Shown here: positions 29,899-38,735 of the stretch, in pieces
Layout of the letters: each line of letters opens with the position of its first letter
How positions within the stretch are numbered: the stretch's first letter is position 1
Made by a program: the position numbers and the translations under genes
The notes under the pieces: generated by a model
Database searches by the model: none
Told to the model about the DNA's origin: nothing
The model's input: only the letters and a program-made list of their open reading frames with translations
Source of the DNA: Indolivaga capnocytophagoides DSM 22835
GTDB lineage: Bacteria > Bacteroidota > Bacteroidia > Bacteroidales > Dysgonomonadaceae
Length of the DNA stretch: 64,000 nucleotides
Assembly: GCF_000426485.1 (NCBI RefSeq)
Contig: NZ_AUFL01000008.1
Coordinates: 124,001 to 188,000, forward strand
Direction: 5' to 3'

Positions 29899-30243
29899 GT
29901 ACTAATGGTGATAATACTATACTTGCCACCAATATAAAGTAAGTTCCCCAGGCATATCATTTGGTCTTATCTTTAAAGAACTGATACATTAACCACATAC
30001 CCGGCAAATATAAAGGGGCAGTCATAGCAGTAATCAATGCACCGAACATCAGCCTTTGCGTTGATCCTTCTAACATTAATGTTGCAAACTTAATATCAAC
30101 ATTTGCTGTATATTTTAGCGAAAATAGAGGGTAATCGTCAGGATTTACTTCAAATCCGGCAACATACATATCTCCTATAATCCAACAAATTGCAGTAAAA
30201 ATAGCGGAAGCAAAAGCCCATTTTATTTTGTCTGATAATTCAT
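29831..30243 (-). pseudogene. Broken small membrane-protein gene
   Basis: A coding-like minus-strand frame reads NELSDKIKWAFASAIF near its start, then GDMYVAGFEVNPDDYPLFS, MLEGSTQRLMFGALIT and LYLPGMWLMYQFFKDKTK, with at least three hydrophobic segments. The only nearby ATG (30243) is one base out of frame. A TGA at 29957-29959 interrupts the frame, after which it continues with YAWGTYFILVASIVLSPLVHA until about 29900, where the 136-bp repeat begins. The intact family is probably a ~200-residue Bacteroidota membrane protein (perhaps DUF6796; low certainty). The gene appears frameshifted, nonsense-mutated and cut off at the repeat. The stretch 30244-30355 shows no gene. Confidence 0.6.
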
Positions 30244-30355
30244 TTTGTGTCTTTATGTTATTAGCTCATATCAATCGACATATCTTCCCATAATATTATC
30301 ATCAGTAGATTATAGAACGTATAACTTATCTGAAAGAATACATTGGAAGATCTAA

Positions 30356-31861
30356 TCAAAATTTACAGATATGGGAGAATATTAAGTAAGCGATTAAATA
30401 AATAATAAAAATACCTAGCGACCAAGCAAAATATTTCAAAATATATCTTTTTCCTTTTTTGAATGGTACTAAAAATAAAAGATTAAAAATGAGTACGATT
30501 AGAGCCACTATGAAATTTATGGTGGCTAAAAAGCTGCAAAATATAACAGCGAAGCAGGCCGGCTGCCAAACTATTCCAACCAATAATCCATACAATCCAC
30601 CTGAAAAGAAGGTAATGGGTAAAATCCACAGAGCATATACAAAACCTTTCTTTATTTGACCGGAAAAGAATTTCCATACATTCACTTTAAGAAGCTCTTG
30701 TACCTCATTTTTCTTGAATACTTTATCTTTGTTTTTTTCCAGATATTTTTTTCGACCGGTATATCTCGGCCACCAAATAAAAAATCCGGTGATGGTTAAT
30801 ATGAGAGGAATCAACCCCCCGATTAATGCCGATATGCGAGTTATTATTCCTCCAAACGAACCATAATGGATAGGTTGTATCCACGATAGATAAGCATGAA
30901 CCACATTGGGTAAATCAGTTTCAGAATTGAAAAGTATTTTACCCGAATATTGATCAACCGTAGAAAGCACCTTTCGCCCCTCAGCCATTTTCGAAGGACT
31001 TTGCGCATTAATTAAATATGCCCCGGTAGAATCCTTCGGAAAAATAATGGCTGTGACTGTAGCATTGGGTTCAACCTCCTGAAAAGAATCTAAGATATTA
31101 GCGAGTGGAAGTGATTGTGCCTCTACCGAATAATTCGATTTTGCACCAAAGATATTCATCAATATTTGAGGCGAACTTCCTGCAAACATAAACATCAGAG
31201 GTAAAATCAATATATTGAGCACAAAAACACATCCGCTTAATGAAAGCATAGATACTACAGGAAAAGTAAATACTCCCAGAATATTGTGCCACGAGCGATT
31301 CTGTTGAGTAAACGAAGACGAAAACTTTACCGTAAGAGACGATTTTATCTGCTTTATCTTTTTAGGAAGCCATAATCGGATACCAGTAATAGATAAGATT
31401 AATAATATTAATGAAGCTGCTCCTACAATATAACGTCCGACACCCGGGATCATCAGTGAACGATGGATATCCATCACAGAACCCAGAAAACGACCAAAAC
31501 GAGGGCGCGAATCAAGCACTTCCCCTGTATATGGGTTAATAAATACCTCTGTTTTATAACCATCCTTCAAAATTCGATAGGTTGGATGCTCCGATCCTTT
31601 ATTAATCATAATTGATTCGGCACCCAGTTCCGGATAAAGTTTCTTTACGAGAGGCAAAATTTCGCCATAGTCTTTATACGTTCCGTTTGCCTGAACGGTA
31701 AATAACTCAGGATTCATTTTCTGATCGATTTCGTCCTGAAAAACAAGAATACTACCCGTAATCCCGACTACCGAAACTATCAATCCGGCAATTAATCCTA
31801 AATAAAGATGCCACTTGCCCCACCATTTACTTTGGTGGCTTGCCCATTCCTTAATAGTCAT
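30356..31861 (-). CDS. xusC: PepSY-domain inner-membrane protein, XusC-like
   Basis: 501 residues. The N-terminal helix (WHLYLGLIAGLIVSVVGITGSILVF), a PepSY-like extracytoplasmic part, the SWHNILGVF segment, HGS-type loop (IQPIHYGSFGG) and four or more later membrane segments fit the PepSY-associated transmembrane family linked to ferric-siderophore reduction. Its ATG overlaps the stop of the upstream gene (ATGA, 31858-31861). Order TonB receptor, DUF4374, small membrane protein, PepSY matches the xenosiderophore-utilisation (Xus) systems of Bacteroides, where XusC is the inner-membrane component. Confidence 0.85.
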   Translation of the reverse strand: MTIKEWASHQSKWWGKWHLYLGLIAGLIVSVVGITGSILVFQDEIDQKMNPELFTVQANGTYKDYGEILPLVKKLYPELGAESIMINKGSEHPTYRILKDGYKTEVFINPYTGEVLDSRPRFGRFLGSVMDIHRSLMIPGVGRYIVGAASLILLILSITGIRLWLPKKIKQIKSSLTVKFSSSFTQQNRSWHNILGVFTFPVVSMLSLSGCVFVLNILILPLMFMFAGSSPQILMNIFGAKSNYSVEAQSLPLANILDSFQEVEPNATVTAIIFPKDSTGAYLINAQSPSKMAEGRKVLSTVDQYSGKILFNSETDLPNVVHAYLSWIQPIHYGSFGGIITRISALIGGLIPLILTITGFFIWWPRYTGRKKYLEKNKDKVFKKNEVQELLKVNVWKFFSGQIKKGFVYALWILPITFFSGGLYGLLVGIVWQPACFAVIFCSFLATINFIVALIVLIFNLLFLVPFKKGKRYILKYFAWSLGIFIIYLIAYLIFSHICKF

Positions 31862-32271
31862 ACTACCTGTTCTTTCGCTATTTTAGCATGCTTCCATAAA
31901 GTTAGAGTAAGCAAAATGTTAGTAATTACAATTAACGATAATAAAACAACCTGAGAAAGATTGAAAGGCTTTTCAACGGCAATAGCCTCTATCATATGAG
32001 CAATATTTAGTAACAAGAATAAAATACTCCAGACTAAAGCGCTCCATGATAGCACTTTTGATGAAAAATTCAAGAATAATACCGATAGGATGAAAGGTGA
32101 GATTGATACTAATATTGTAAATATATGTATGCCCAAAGGAAGAACACCACCGGCGTCTACAATATCCATGCTTTTTCCATAATAAATTTCGAACTGATGT
32201 AACGAATTGTGTAGAATAAAACAAATACCGATTAATAACCAGTAAAAAATTATTTTAGTTGTTGTATGCAT
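31858..32271 (-). CDS. Small four-helix membrane protein of the xus-like operon
   Basis: 137 residues with about four hydrophobic segments (residues ~8-24, 46-70, 76-95, 105-125), typical of small Bacteroidota inner-membrane proteins of unknown function. It sits between the DUF4374 lipoprotein gene and xusC and is translationally coupled to xusC. A helper of the PepSY protein is a reasonable guess; no family is recognised. Confidence 0.75.
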   Translation of the reverse strand: MHTTTKIIFYWLLIGICFILHNSLHQFEIYYGKSMDIVDAGGVLPLGIHIFTILVSISPFILSVLFLNFSSKVLSWSALVWSILFLLLNIAHMIEAIAVEKPFNLSQVVLLSLIVITNILLTLTLWKHAKIAKEQVV

Positions 32272-32320
32272 GTCTGTTATTTTATAAATGATTTATAATT
32301 ACTCTTTGAGTTAATGATAT

Positions 32321-32367
32321 GAGGGTATTAACAGTTGTCTGTATTATTACAGACCTTTAATACCCTC
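32321..32367 (-). other. Nested hairpin between xusB-like gene and the small membrane-protein gene
   Basis: GAGGGTATTAA and TTAATACCCTC form a perfect 11-bp outer stem; inside it GTCTGTA and TACAGAC form a second 7-bp stem. No U-tract follows on the minus strand. It may stabilise the upstream receptor/lipoprotein mRNA relative to the membrane genes. Confidence 0.55.
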
Positions 32368-32414
32368 ATTATATTGATGTGCTAAAATGCAGAATGGTAA
32401 ACTGATAGCAGCTA

Positions 32415-33662
32415 TTAATCAGCTTTTACTACAAGTTTACAAAATCCCCATACTACTCCACCCGAAGCTACATTGAAGGCTTGTGTAGCTGTGTTGTTAT
32501 CACCCAGAACATAATAACCGTTTTGATCTGAATTATTTACAACTCTAAAGTAAACTTTGTCATCAATAGCAGTTATAGCTTGTGCACACTGGAAAGGATA
32601 AGTTGTTAAAGGGATATTTGATATTTTGGTCGGACCTCCAGCAATATTTTCTTTATCAAACGAATAGTAGCTATACGATACATCTGTTAATAAAGAAGTG
32701 AAAGCCAGTGCCTGAGAGCTCATTAATGTATATAATTTATTGTCTTTTACACAAACAGTGCCAAAAGATGTTCCTTTTGTATAATCATCAGCTTTAATAA
32801 TCCAATCACTATCAAAATCACTAGATCCTTTTTTGATTCGTACAATTGCCGATCCGTTAATAGCTCCGGTTGCACCAAAGCCGTGCGAACAAAAGTACAA
32901 TGCGCCATCATCTCCCAGACTCCACATCTGATTTTCATTTCCTGGATATCCGATATAGCTGATACCTTCGCGACGGATTGTTTTTTCATACTTTCCGGTA
33001 GCAATATCAACTACAGCTAATTGTACAAAACCTAAGGGTGTGTTTGTGAAAAAATTCCCTTTTTGTTCGCCTGTATTAGAGAAAATATCTACATATAACT
33101 TGCCTTCTTTTGCAGTAATAAGAGATGTTCCTACATCCTGATAACCATATTGTGTATCACGAATATCGCTCAGATCTACATCTCCTGTACGAGCCATTGT
33201 AGAAGGATTAAATTTTTGTATTTTTAAAAGACTTCTATCGGCATCTACATAAAAGCCGAGAGTATCATTATAAATATAATAATTAGAATTAAGTCCCGAA
33301 GAAATTCTTGCGTCTTCAACAAGGTTTCCTGATGCATCAATAGAATATCTGATCAAATCGTCTTTACTTTGGCTTGCCAAGCTTGAGCGTTTAAATACCC
33401 ATTTGCTGGCACTCTTCATTCCATTGGTTTGAATAGCCAGTGATCCGGTTTTGATATTATCAATGCTACCCGAAGGTATTTCTGTATAAGTGGTTGCATA
33501 GCCAACATAAGGAGATGCAGTCATATCTCCGGTTAGCAAAACATAATAATTGGTACTGTTTTCTTCTATCGCAGGAGTGTCGTCATTATCAGAACAAGCT
33601 GATAAGAATATTCCTGCTAAAAAAAGAAGAAGTAATGAGTTTATTTTTAAATTTTTACGCAT
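32415..33662 (-). CDS. xusB: DUF4374 lipoprotein, XusB-like siderophore-binding protein
   Basis: 415 residues with lipobox LSAC near residue 22 and an Asp-rich stretch after it (SDNDDTP), the usual surface-export signal. The rest is all-beta with repeated strand patterns, consistent with the beta-propeller of DUF4374 proteins such as XusB, which captures ferric enterobactin at the cell surface. It is 28 bp downstream of the TonB receptor gene. Which siderophore this one binds cannot be told from sequence. Confidence 0.85.
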   Translation of the reverse strand: MRKNLKINSLLLLFLAGIFLSACSDNDDTPAIEENSTNYYVLLTGDMTASPYVGYATTYTEIPSGSIDNIKTGSLAIQTNGMKSASKWVFKRSSLASQSKDDLIRYSIDASGNLVEDARISSGLNSNYYIYNDTLGFYVDADRSLLKIQKFNPSTMARTGDVDLSDIRDTQYGYQDVGTSLITAKEGKLYVDIFSNTGEQKGNFFTNTPLGFVQLAVVDIATGKYEKTIRREGISYIGYPGNENQMWSLGDDGALYFCSHGFGATGAINGSAIVRIKKGSSDFDSDWIIKADDYTKGTSFGTVCVKDNKLYTLMSSQALAFTSLLTDVSYSYYSFDKENIAGGPTKISNIPLTTYPFQCAQAITAIDDKVYFRVVNNSDQNGYYVLGDNNTATQAFNVASGGVVWGFCKLVVKAD

Positions 33663-33690
33663 TATGGAATTTATTTAAATTAATAAAATG

Positions 33691-35844
33691 TTAATTAATA
33701 GCAAAACTTATTTTTACATGAGCGCTGCGTCCTGCATTCTGAATGCGGTAGTTATCATATATTGCAGCGTCAAAAATATTTTTCATTTCAAAACTTAGAG
33801 CTAAAGTGCCTGCTCTATTCAATTGCCATGTACATCCTATACTATGTAAGTTCTGATCAGGAATTATTAATGCATCGACATTTACACCGGGTTTTCCCCA
33901 TAAGCCTAAAAATCCGTCAGGTTCATATTCTTTTGGAATATAATTCAGGTAATATTCTCGAACAAAACCATAGTTCCAGTAAACAGATAGCTGGTCTTGC
34001 TTTCTTAATACATTATTGAAGAAAATATTTGCGCCTAAATTTGCAAAAAAATAGGGGGTATTACGAAGTCTGGCTCCTTCGTAAGCAGCGTCCGATTGTC
34101 CGAAAAGTCGAAAATCCTGATAAGTGAAATTACCGTTGATCTTCAATCGGCGAAAAAAAGTATACGATGCATCGAATTCCATTCCCAGTCCTTTTACTTT
34201 ATTTACATTCTGATACTTTCCCGTAACTCCGGTATTGATCAAAAGAATAAGATCGTATGTCCGACGATAGAATAAATTCAGATCGGCAGTAAACGAAGAT
34301 GGAGTAGAGTAGTATGCTCCTAAATTAATGTTGTAGCTGCGTTCGGGCTTAAGTAAGAAGTTGGCTTCGATAAAAGATCCATCACCGAAAAAATCAGACT
34401 GTTCGGGTAAGCGAACTGTTGATTCAGCCGAAAGTCGAACGAAAGAATAATTTGAGAATGAATATTTAAGGGCTTCACCTATTCCAAAACGATCCGTAGA
34501 TTGTTTATCCCAGCCCTCTTCAGCAGACCCGTAAGACCCGCTATATCCTTTTCCCTTTGCACTAAAATATTTTAGTAAGAGATTGTTAGTTAGCTTTCCC
34601 TCCATGAAAAAAGATTTTAAGCCCAGAGCCAGGATTAGCTTTTCGTATTTTGCAGGAGTCGACAAAACATCTTCTCCGGATTGGGGATAGGTGTCGCCAA
34701 ACGGATTAGAACCTGTACGTGTAATTTGAGAATATACAATATTTAATTCAGCTTCGTGCGATGGATGAAACCGATAAGAAGCATTTGTTCGCGAAATAAA
34801 GTTTTCGTATTGAAGCTTTGTTAAGCTGCCATCATTAGTTGCTTCTCCATTCCGGGAGGGCACAGATGTGAAATTGCCATACCAATCGTAAACACCTTTC
34901 ACTGTATCGGTATAATTTGAGTGTAAAGTATTGTATACTAGAAACTGGTCGAACTTGAGTCGGTTATCGAACAATTTCTTTTGGTATCTTAGGGTCGGAA
35001 CTACAGAATGCGCTCCACTTGTGACTTTACCGAAAGGGGTATCCATGGTTACTCCATAGTTATTATCTCTGTCGATATTGAAATATGTTAAACCGAAACG
35101 TAACTCATCTGCCCACCTTTGATTACGAATTCCCCCAAATAATTCACCGTATACATTCGAAAAGCTATAATGGAACAATGGCAGTTTTTCGCGATGACTT
35201 ACCGCCGTTTCCGAATCCACAATAGGTACAGATACTTTATAGTCGTTATCCGAATGATTATAGAAGAAATCTCCTCCGATAAAATATTTACCGGAAGCAT
35301 CTGTTACAGACGTTCGCAAAGATATGCGGTGGGTGTTAAAGGAGCCATACTGATAAGACATATCTAAATTTCGGGGAGAGCCATCCTGACGGGTTACTAT
35401 ATTTACACCACCGCCTAGCGCATCGGCACCCAAAGCAGTCGGTAAAACACCTTTGTAGACTTCAATGCGGTCGATTTGATTTATAGGAACAAGGGAAAAG
35501 CTGAAAGCCGATCCTAAATAGTCCATCGGAATACCATCTTTAAAATATTTGATGGCTTTTCCTTCAAATCCATTCATCATTAAGTTTACACTAGAGCCCA
35601 ACCCTCCTGTTTGTCGTACCCTTAATCCCACTGTCCGGTTCAGAAGCTCCGATAGATTAGCTGTTTGTACACTGACCGATTTAACATCAACAACTGTTGT
35701 CTTAATCGCTTGCTGTTCTATTATTTTAGATTTTGAAGCACTTGTTACTGATACTTCATTCAGATTGACATTTTTGACTGAGTCATTTTGGGCATACACA
35801 CCACCTGTAACAATAAAAACCATAGCAAATAAAAGAAATCTCAT
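33691..35844 (-). CDS. xusA: TonB-dependent receptor, XusA-like
   Basis: 717 residues. Signal peptide ending GGVYAQ, then a TonB-box-like NLNEVSVTSASK, plug domain (NLSELLNRTVGLRVRQTGG, INQIDRIEVYKGVLPTALG) and a barrel ending in HVKISFAIN. It lacks the CarboxypepD_reg domain of the SusC proteins here, as iron receptors usually do. The first gene of the xus-like operon, divergent from an AraC regulator with a tandem-repeat operator between them. Confidence 0.92.
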   Translation of the reverse strand: MRFLLFAMVFIVTGGVYAQNDSVKNVNLNEVSVTSASKSKIIEQQAIKTTVVDVKSVSVQTANLSELLNRTVGLRVRQTGGLGSSVNLMMNGFEGKAIKYFKDGIPMDYLGSAFSFSLVPINQIDRIEVYKGVLPTALGADALGGGVNIVTRQDGSPRNLDMSYQYGSFNTHRISLRTSVTDASGKYFIGGDFFYNHSDNDYKVSVPIVDSETAVSHREKLPLFHYSFSNVYGELFGGIRNQRWADELRFGLTYFNIDRDNNYGVTMDTPFGKVTSGAHSVVPTLRYQKKLFDNRLKFDQFLVYNTLHSNYTDTVKGVYDWYGNFTSVPSRNGEATNDGSLTKLQYENFISRTNASYRFHPSHEAELNIVYSQITRTGSNPFGDTYPQSGEDVLSTPAKYEKLILALGLKSFFMEGKLTNNLLLKYFSAKGKGYSGSYGSAEEGWDKQSTDRFGIGEALKYSFSNYSFVRLSAESTVRLPEQSDFFGDGSFIEANFLLKPERSYNINLGAYYSTPSSFTADLNLFYRRTYDLILLINTGVTGKYQNVNKVKGLGMEFDASYTFFRRLKINGNFTYQDFRLFGQSDAAYEGARLRNTPYFFANLGANIFFNNVLRKQDQLSVYWNYGFVREYYLNYIPKEYEPDGFLGLWGKPGVNVDALIIPDQNLHSIGCTWQLNRAGTLALSFEMKNIFDAAIYDNYRIQNAGRSAHVKISFAIN

Positions 35845-35887
35845 TCTTTTTTTTGTATGTAAAGTTAGCCTCCAAAAAGCGGGAGGG

Positions 35888-35925
35888 ATATCGTCAGACG
35901 GATTATCAATAACGTCAAACGGATT
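35888..35925. promoter_or_regulatory. Tandem operator between xusA and the AraC regulator
   Basis: CGTCAGACGGATT (35892-35904) and CGTCAAACGGATT (35913-35925) are direct repeats with one mismatch and a 21-bp period; on the minus strand the match extends to AATCCGTYTGACGWTAT. They lie ~20-24 bp upstream of a TAACTTTA near-match to the -7 box for xusA (35860-35867) and just upstream of the AraC promoter box, so binding could activate xusA and repress the regulator. Confidence 0.65.
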
Positions 35926-35928
35926 TTT

Positions 35929-35936
35929 TATATTTG
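35929..35936 (+). promoter_or_regulatory. -7 promoter element of the AraC regulator gene
   Basis: TATATTTG fits TAnnTTTG and lies 15 bp before ATG 35952, implying a very short leader. The second operator copy ends 3 bp upstream of it, consistent with autorepression. Confidence 0.45.
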
Positions 35937-35951
35937 CATAAAATATATAAA

Positions 35952-36956
35952 ATGATGAAACGGGAATATAATAATAAAGATGAGTATTTAGTAGAGAATA
36001 TTCCGCACGATTATAGTATAAAAGAACATATAGAAGACTCTTTTGTTGAGTATAACAGTTCGTTAAATGAAAATAATATATCAGGAATATTCAGAAAGAT
36101 AAAAATTAACGGAATTTCTATCGATTATATTGATGTGAGGCATAAAGGCCCGATAGAAATGGATGTTAAACAAGATGGCGATCATCTGGAAATTTGTTTT
36201 GAATTGGATGGGCATAAACATTATGTACAAAATAATGGAGATTGTTTGGAGACCCTTAATGGTCGATATAGTTTTTTCTATTTTAAAGAATTAGATGGGA
36301 AACTTTCATTCTTCCCCGAAAATGGAAGTAGAAGATGCATCGAAATAGAATTGTCTATTGCTTTTTTGACTAGATTGCTGAACAATGACCTTAGTGTATT
36401 GGGTGAGTTTGGAGAAAAGTTACAGAAAAAAGAAAATACTGTTTTTATTAATAACTCTACGATTAGTTTACCGATGAGAAATATTCTGAAAGAATTAATC
36501 GTTCCATCGCAGAAATTATCAGGTGTATTACGAAAAATAGCAATAGAATCACTAATCAATGATTTGATTTTGCTTGTAGTTTTACAGGTAAAAGAAATGT
36601 CGCATAAAACCTTAACGATTTCATCATTGTCACAGGATGATATTAATAAGATATACAAGGCCAGAGAAATTATCATGGAAAAGATTGATGATCCTTGCTC
36701 TCTGATTGAATTGGCTCGATTATCCGGTATAAATGATTTTAAATTGAAGAAAGGATTCAAGGAGGTTTTTGGTACAACTGTATTTAAATATTTGTTTGAC
36801 CAACGAATGGAGCGAAGTAAAACTCTTATTCTGGATGAAAAGTACACAATTTCAGAGATTGCATTTATGATCGGATATAAAAATCCGGCACATTTTACAG
36901 CTGCATTTAAACGAAAATTCGGATACCTGCCTAGTGATTTAAAGAAGTTTTTTTGA
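35952..36956 (+). CDS. AraC-family regulator of iron uptake, PchR/YbtA-like
   Basis: 334 residues from ATG 35952; the in-frame TTG at 35934 lies within the promoter box and is rejected. The C-terminal ~100 residues carry two helix-turn-helix motifs (SLIELARLSGINDFKLKKGFKE and YTISEIAFMIGYKNPAHFTAAFKRKFG, residues ~255-330), the PchR-type AraC signature. The N-terminal ~200 residues may bind the ligand. PchR and YbtA activate siderophore uptake genes when the ferric siderophore is present. Its divergence from xusA supports the same role. Confidence 0.9.
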   Translation: MMKREYNNKDEYLVENIPHDYSIKEHIEDSFVEYNSSLNENNISGIFRKIKINGISIDYIDVRHKGPIEMDVKQDGDHLEICFELDGHKHYVQNNGDCLETLNGRYSFFYFKELDGKLSFFPENGSRRCIEIELSIAFLTRLLNNDLSVLGEFGEKLQKKENTVFINNSTISLPMRNILKELIVPSQKLSGVLRKIAIESLINDLILLVVLQVKEMSHKTLTISSLSQDDINKIYKAREIIMEKIDDPCSLIELARLSGINDFKLKKGFKEVFGTTVFKYLFDQRMERSKTLILDEKYTISEIAFMIGYKNPAHFTAAFKRKFGYLPSDLKKFF

Positions 36957-37004
36957 AATTAATCAATAAAACGAATATCCGAATTCCTTAAGTTATATGG
37001 TAAG

Positions 37005-38735
37005 CTATTTCTCTATTTGCATCTTTATCATTTTTGCAAAAATTCCATTTTGTTCTTTCAATTCTTTGGGTGTACCTATTTCAGCAACACCGCCTTTGTC
37101 CAATACCACAATTTTATCTGCATTCGCAATGGTTCGCATACGGTGAGCAATGATCAATACCGTTTTATTTCTTACTAAAGATGAAATCGCAGTTTGTATT
37201 TTAGTTTCATTCTCAACGTCGAGTGAAGCTGTAGCCTCATCCAGTAAAACAACAGGTGCATCCTTCAACAAAGCACGGGCAATAGATACTCGCTGACGTT
37301 CTCCTCCCGATAAGGTTTCTCCATTCTCTCCTATAACAGTTTGATAGCCTTGTGGCATTTTTCGGATAAACTCGTCACATTGGGCAAGCTCTGCTGCTTG
37401 TATCACGTCTTCATCGCTCGCACTTCGCCTCCCTATTCGGATATTGTCCATTATGGAAGCATTGAAAAGAACTACATCTTGAAAAACTACTGAATAGTTT
37501 TTTAATAGAGTTTCGGGTTCGACAAGACTAATATCTTGTTTACCTAGCAATATTTTGCCTGATTGAATGTCCCAGAAACGAGCTGCAAGTTTGGCTGCTG
37601 TGCTTTTGCCGCTACCCGATGGACCAACCAATGCTGTAATTTCACCTTGTCGCGCTGTGAAAGAAATATCTTTCAATATCAGCTTACCCGATTCATAAGA
37701 GAAAGCTACATTTTTAAATTCAATATTATAATCGGATGGATTAAAATCTGTCACGCCCTGTTGGATCGGCAATGCTTCCATTTCATTCATCCTATTAATG
37801 CGGATGTCAAGATAAAACAAAGCTGCCAGATTGTTAAACACTTCCGAGACTGGACCATATACCCGTGACCCTATTACCATAAAAATAAGATACGCAAACA
37901 AATCGACATCCCCTGTTGCCAATAACTTAGCACCAACAATAATAACACTGGCTAGTCCCAGTTTCAATAGGCTTTGTGCTCCGTTTACAAGTACTCCTGT
38001 CATCAATTCGCCTTCTGTTTGTGTCTGCTCATATTTATTGATTTTCTCATTTAAATTTCTGAGATAATCTTCTTCCTTATTGTAGGATTTTATTTCCTGA
38101 ACCGCTTCCAAGCCTTCTTGTATATGTTCGCTTACATTCCGCTTATGCAAATAGCTATCTCGGAAATCTTTTCGCATTTTCTTTTTTGATATAAATAGAA
38201 TGGCAAAGGCTAATGGTACAACCCAAAATAGAGCCAAAGACAATTGCCAATTGTAGAAAAACATTCCGATAGCAATAAGTATAATACTGATTATAGATGC
38301 AAAGAGTTGTGGCACAGCATGAGAGAATGTATGCTCCAAATCTGTACAATCGTCCATAATAGTCGATGTCAGATCTGATAAATTCTTTTCGCCAAAGAAA
38401 GCCAATGGAAGTTTTCTTAATTTTTCGGCTAATGATATGCGGCGGTTAGCACTCTCTTCGTATACACAGGTAAAAGTGCTTTGATATTGCCAAAGAGCTA
38501 TAATATACATGACCAGCATAAAAGTAAGAGCTACTGCAATATAATAAGTTATTCCATGTATTACACTGTCCGATGAATTGAGTATAGGTCGAAGGTAATC
38601 TTCGAGAAAAACAAAAGTAAATACAGCAGGCAGCATCAATGCTATATCCAACAGTGTCGTAAAAAATACTCCCTTACAAAAATCTTTAGCCCCTTTGGTT
38701 GATAGAGCAAAACGTCGTTTTATTATTTCAAGCAT
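37005..38735 (-). CDS. ABC half-transporter, permease-ATPase fusion (second gene of pair)
   Basis: 576 residues: six membrane helices in the first ~300, then an ATPase domain with Walker A GPSGSGKSTAAK, signature LSGGERQR and Walker B VVLLDEATASLD. It overlaps the upstream partner gene by 8 bp and would form a heterodimer with it. The pair resembles YbtP/YbtQ and IrtA/IrtB, exporter-fold proteins that import siderophores. Drug export is the alternative; the iron neighbourhood favours the former. Confidence 0.88.
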   Translation of the reverse strand: MLEIIKRRFALSTKGAKDFCKGVFFTTLLDIALMLPAVFTFVFLEDYLRPILNSSDSVIHGITYYIAVALTFMLVMYIIALWQYQSTFTCVYEESANRRISLAEKLRKLPLAFFGEKNLSDLTSTIMDDCTDLEHTFSHAVPQLFASIISIILIAIGMFFYNWQLSLALFWVVPLAFAILFISKKKMRKDFRDSYLHKRNVSEHIQEGLEAVQEIKSYNKEEDYLRNLNEKINKYEQTQTEGELMTGVLVNGAQSLLKLGLASVIIVGAKLLATGDVDLFAYLIFMVIGSRVYGPVSEVFNNLAALFYLDIRINRMNEMEALPIQQGVTDFNPSDYNIEFKNVAFSYESGKLILKDISFTARQGEITALVGPSGSGKSTAAKLAARFWDIQSGKILLGKQDISLVEPETLLKNYSVVFQDVVLFNASIMDNIRIGRRSASDEDVIQAAELAQCDEFIRKMPQGYQTVIGENGETLSGGERQRVSIARALLKDAPVVLLDEATASLDVENETKIQTAISSLVRNKTVLIIAHRMRTIANADKIVVLDKGGVAEIGTPKELKEQNGIFAKMIKMQIEK

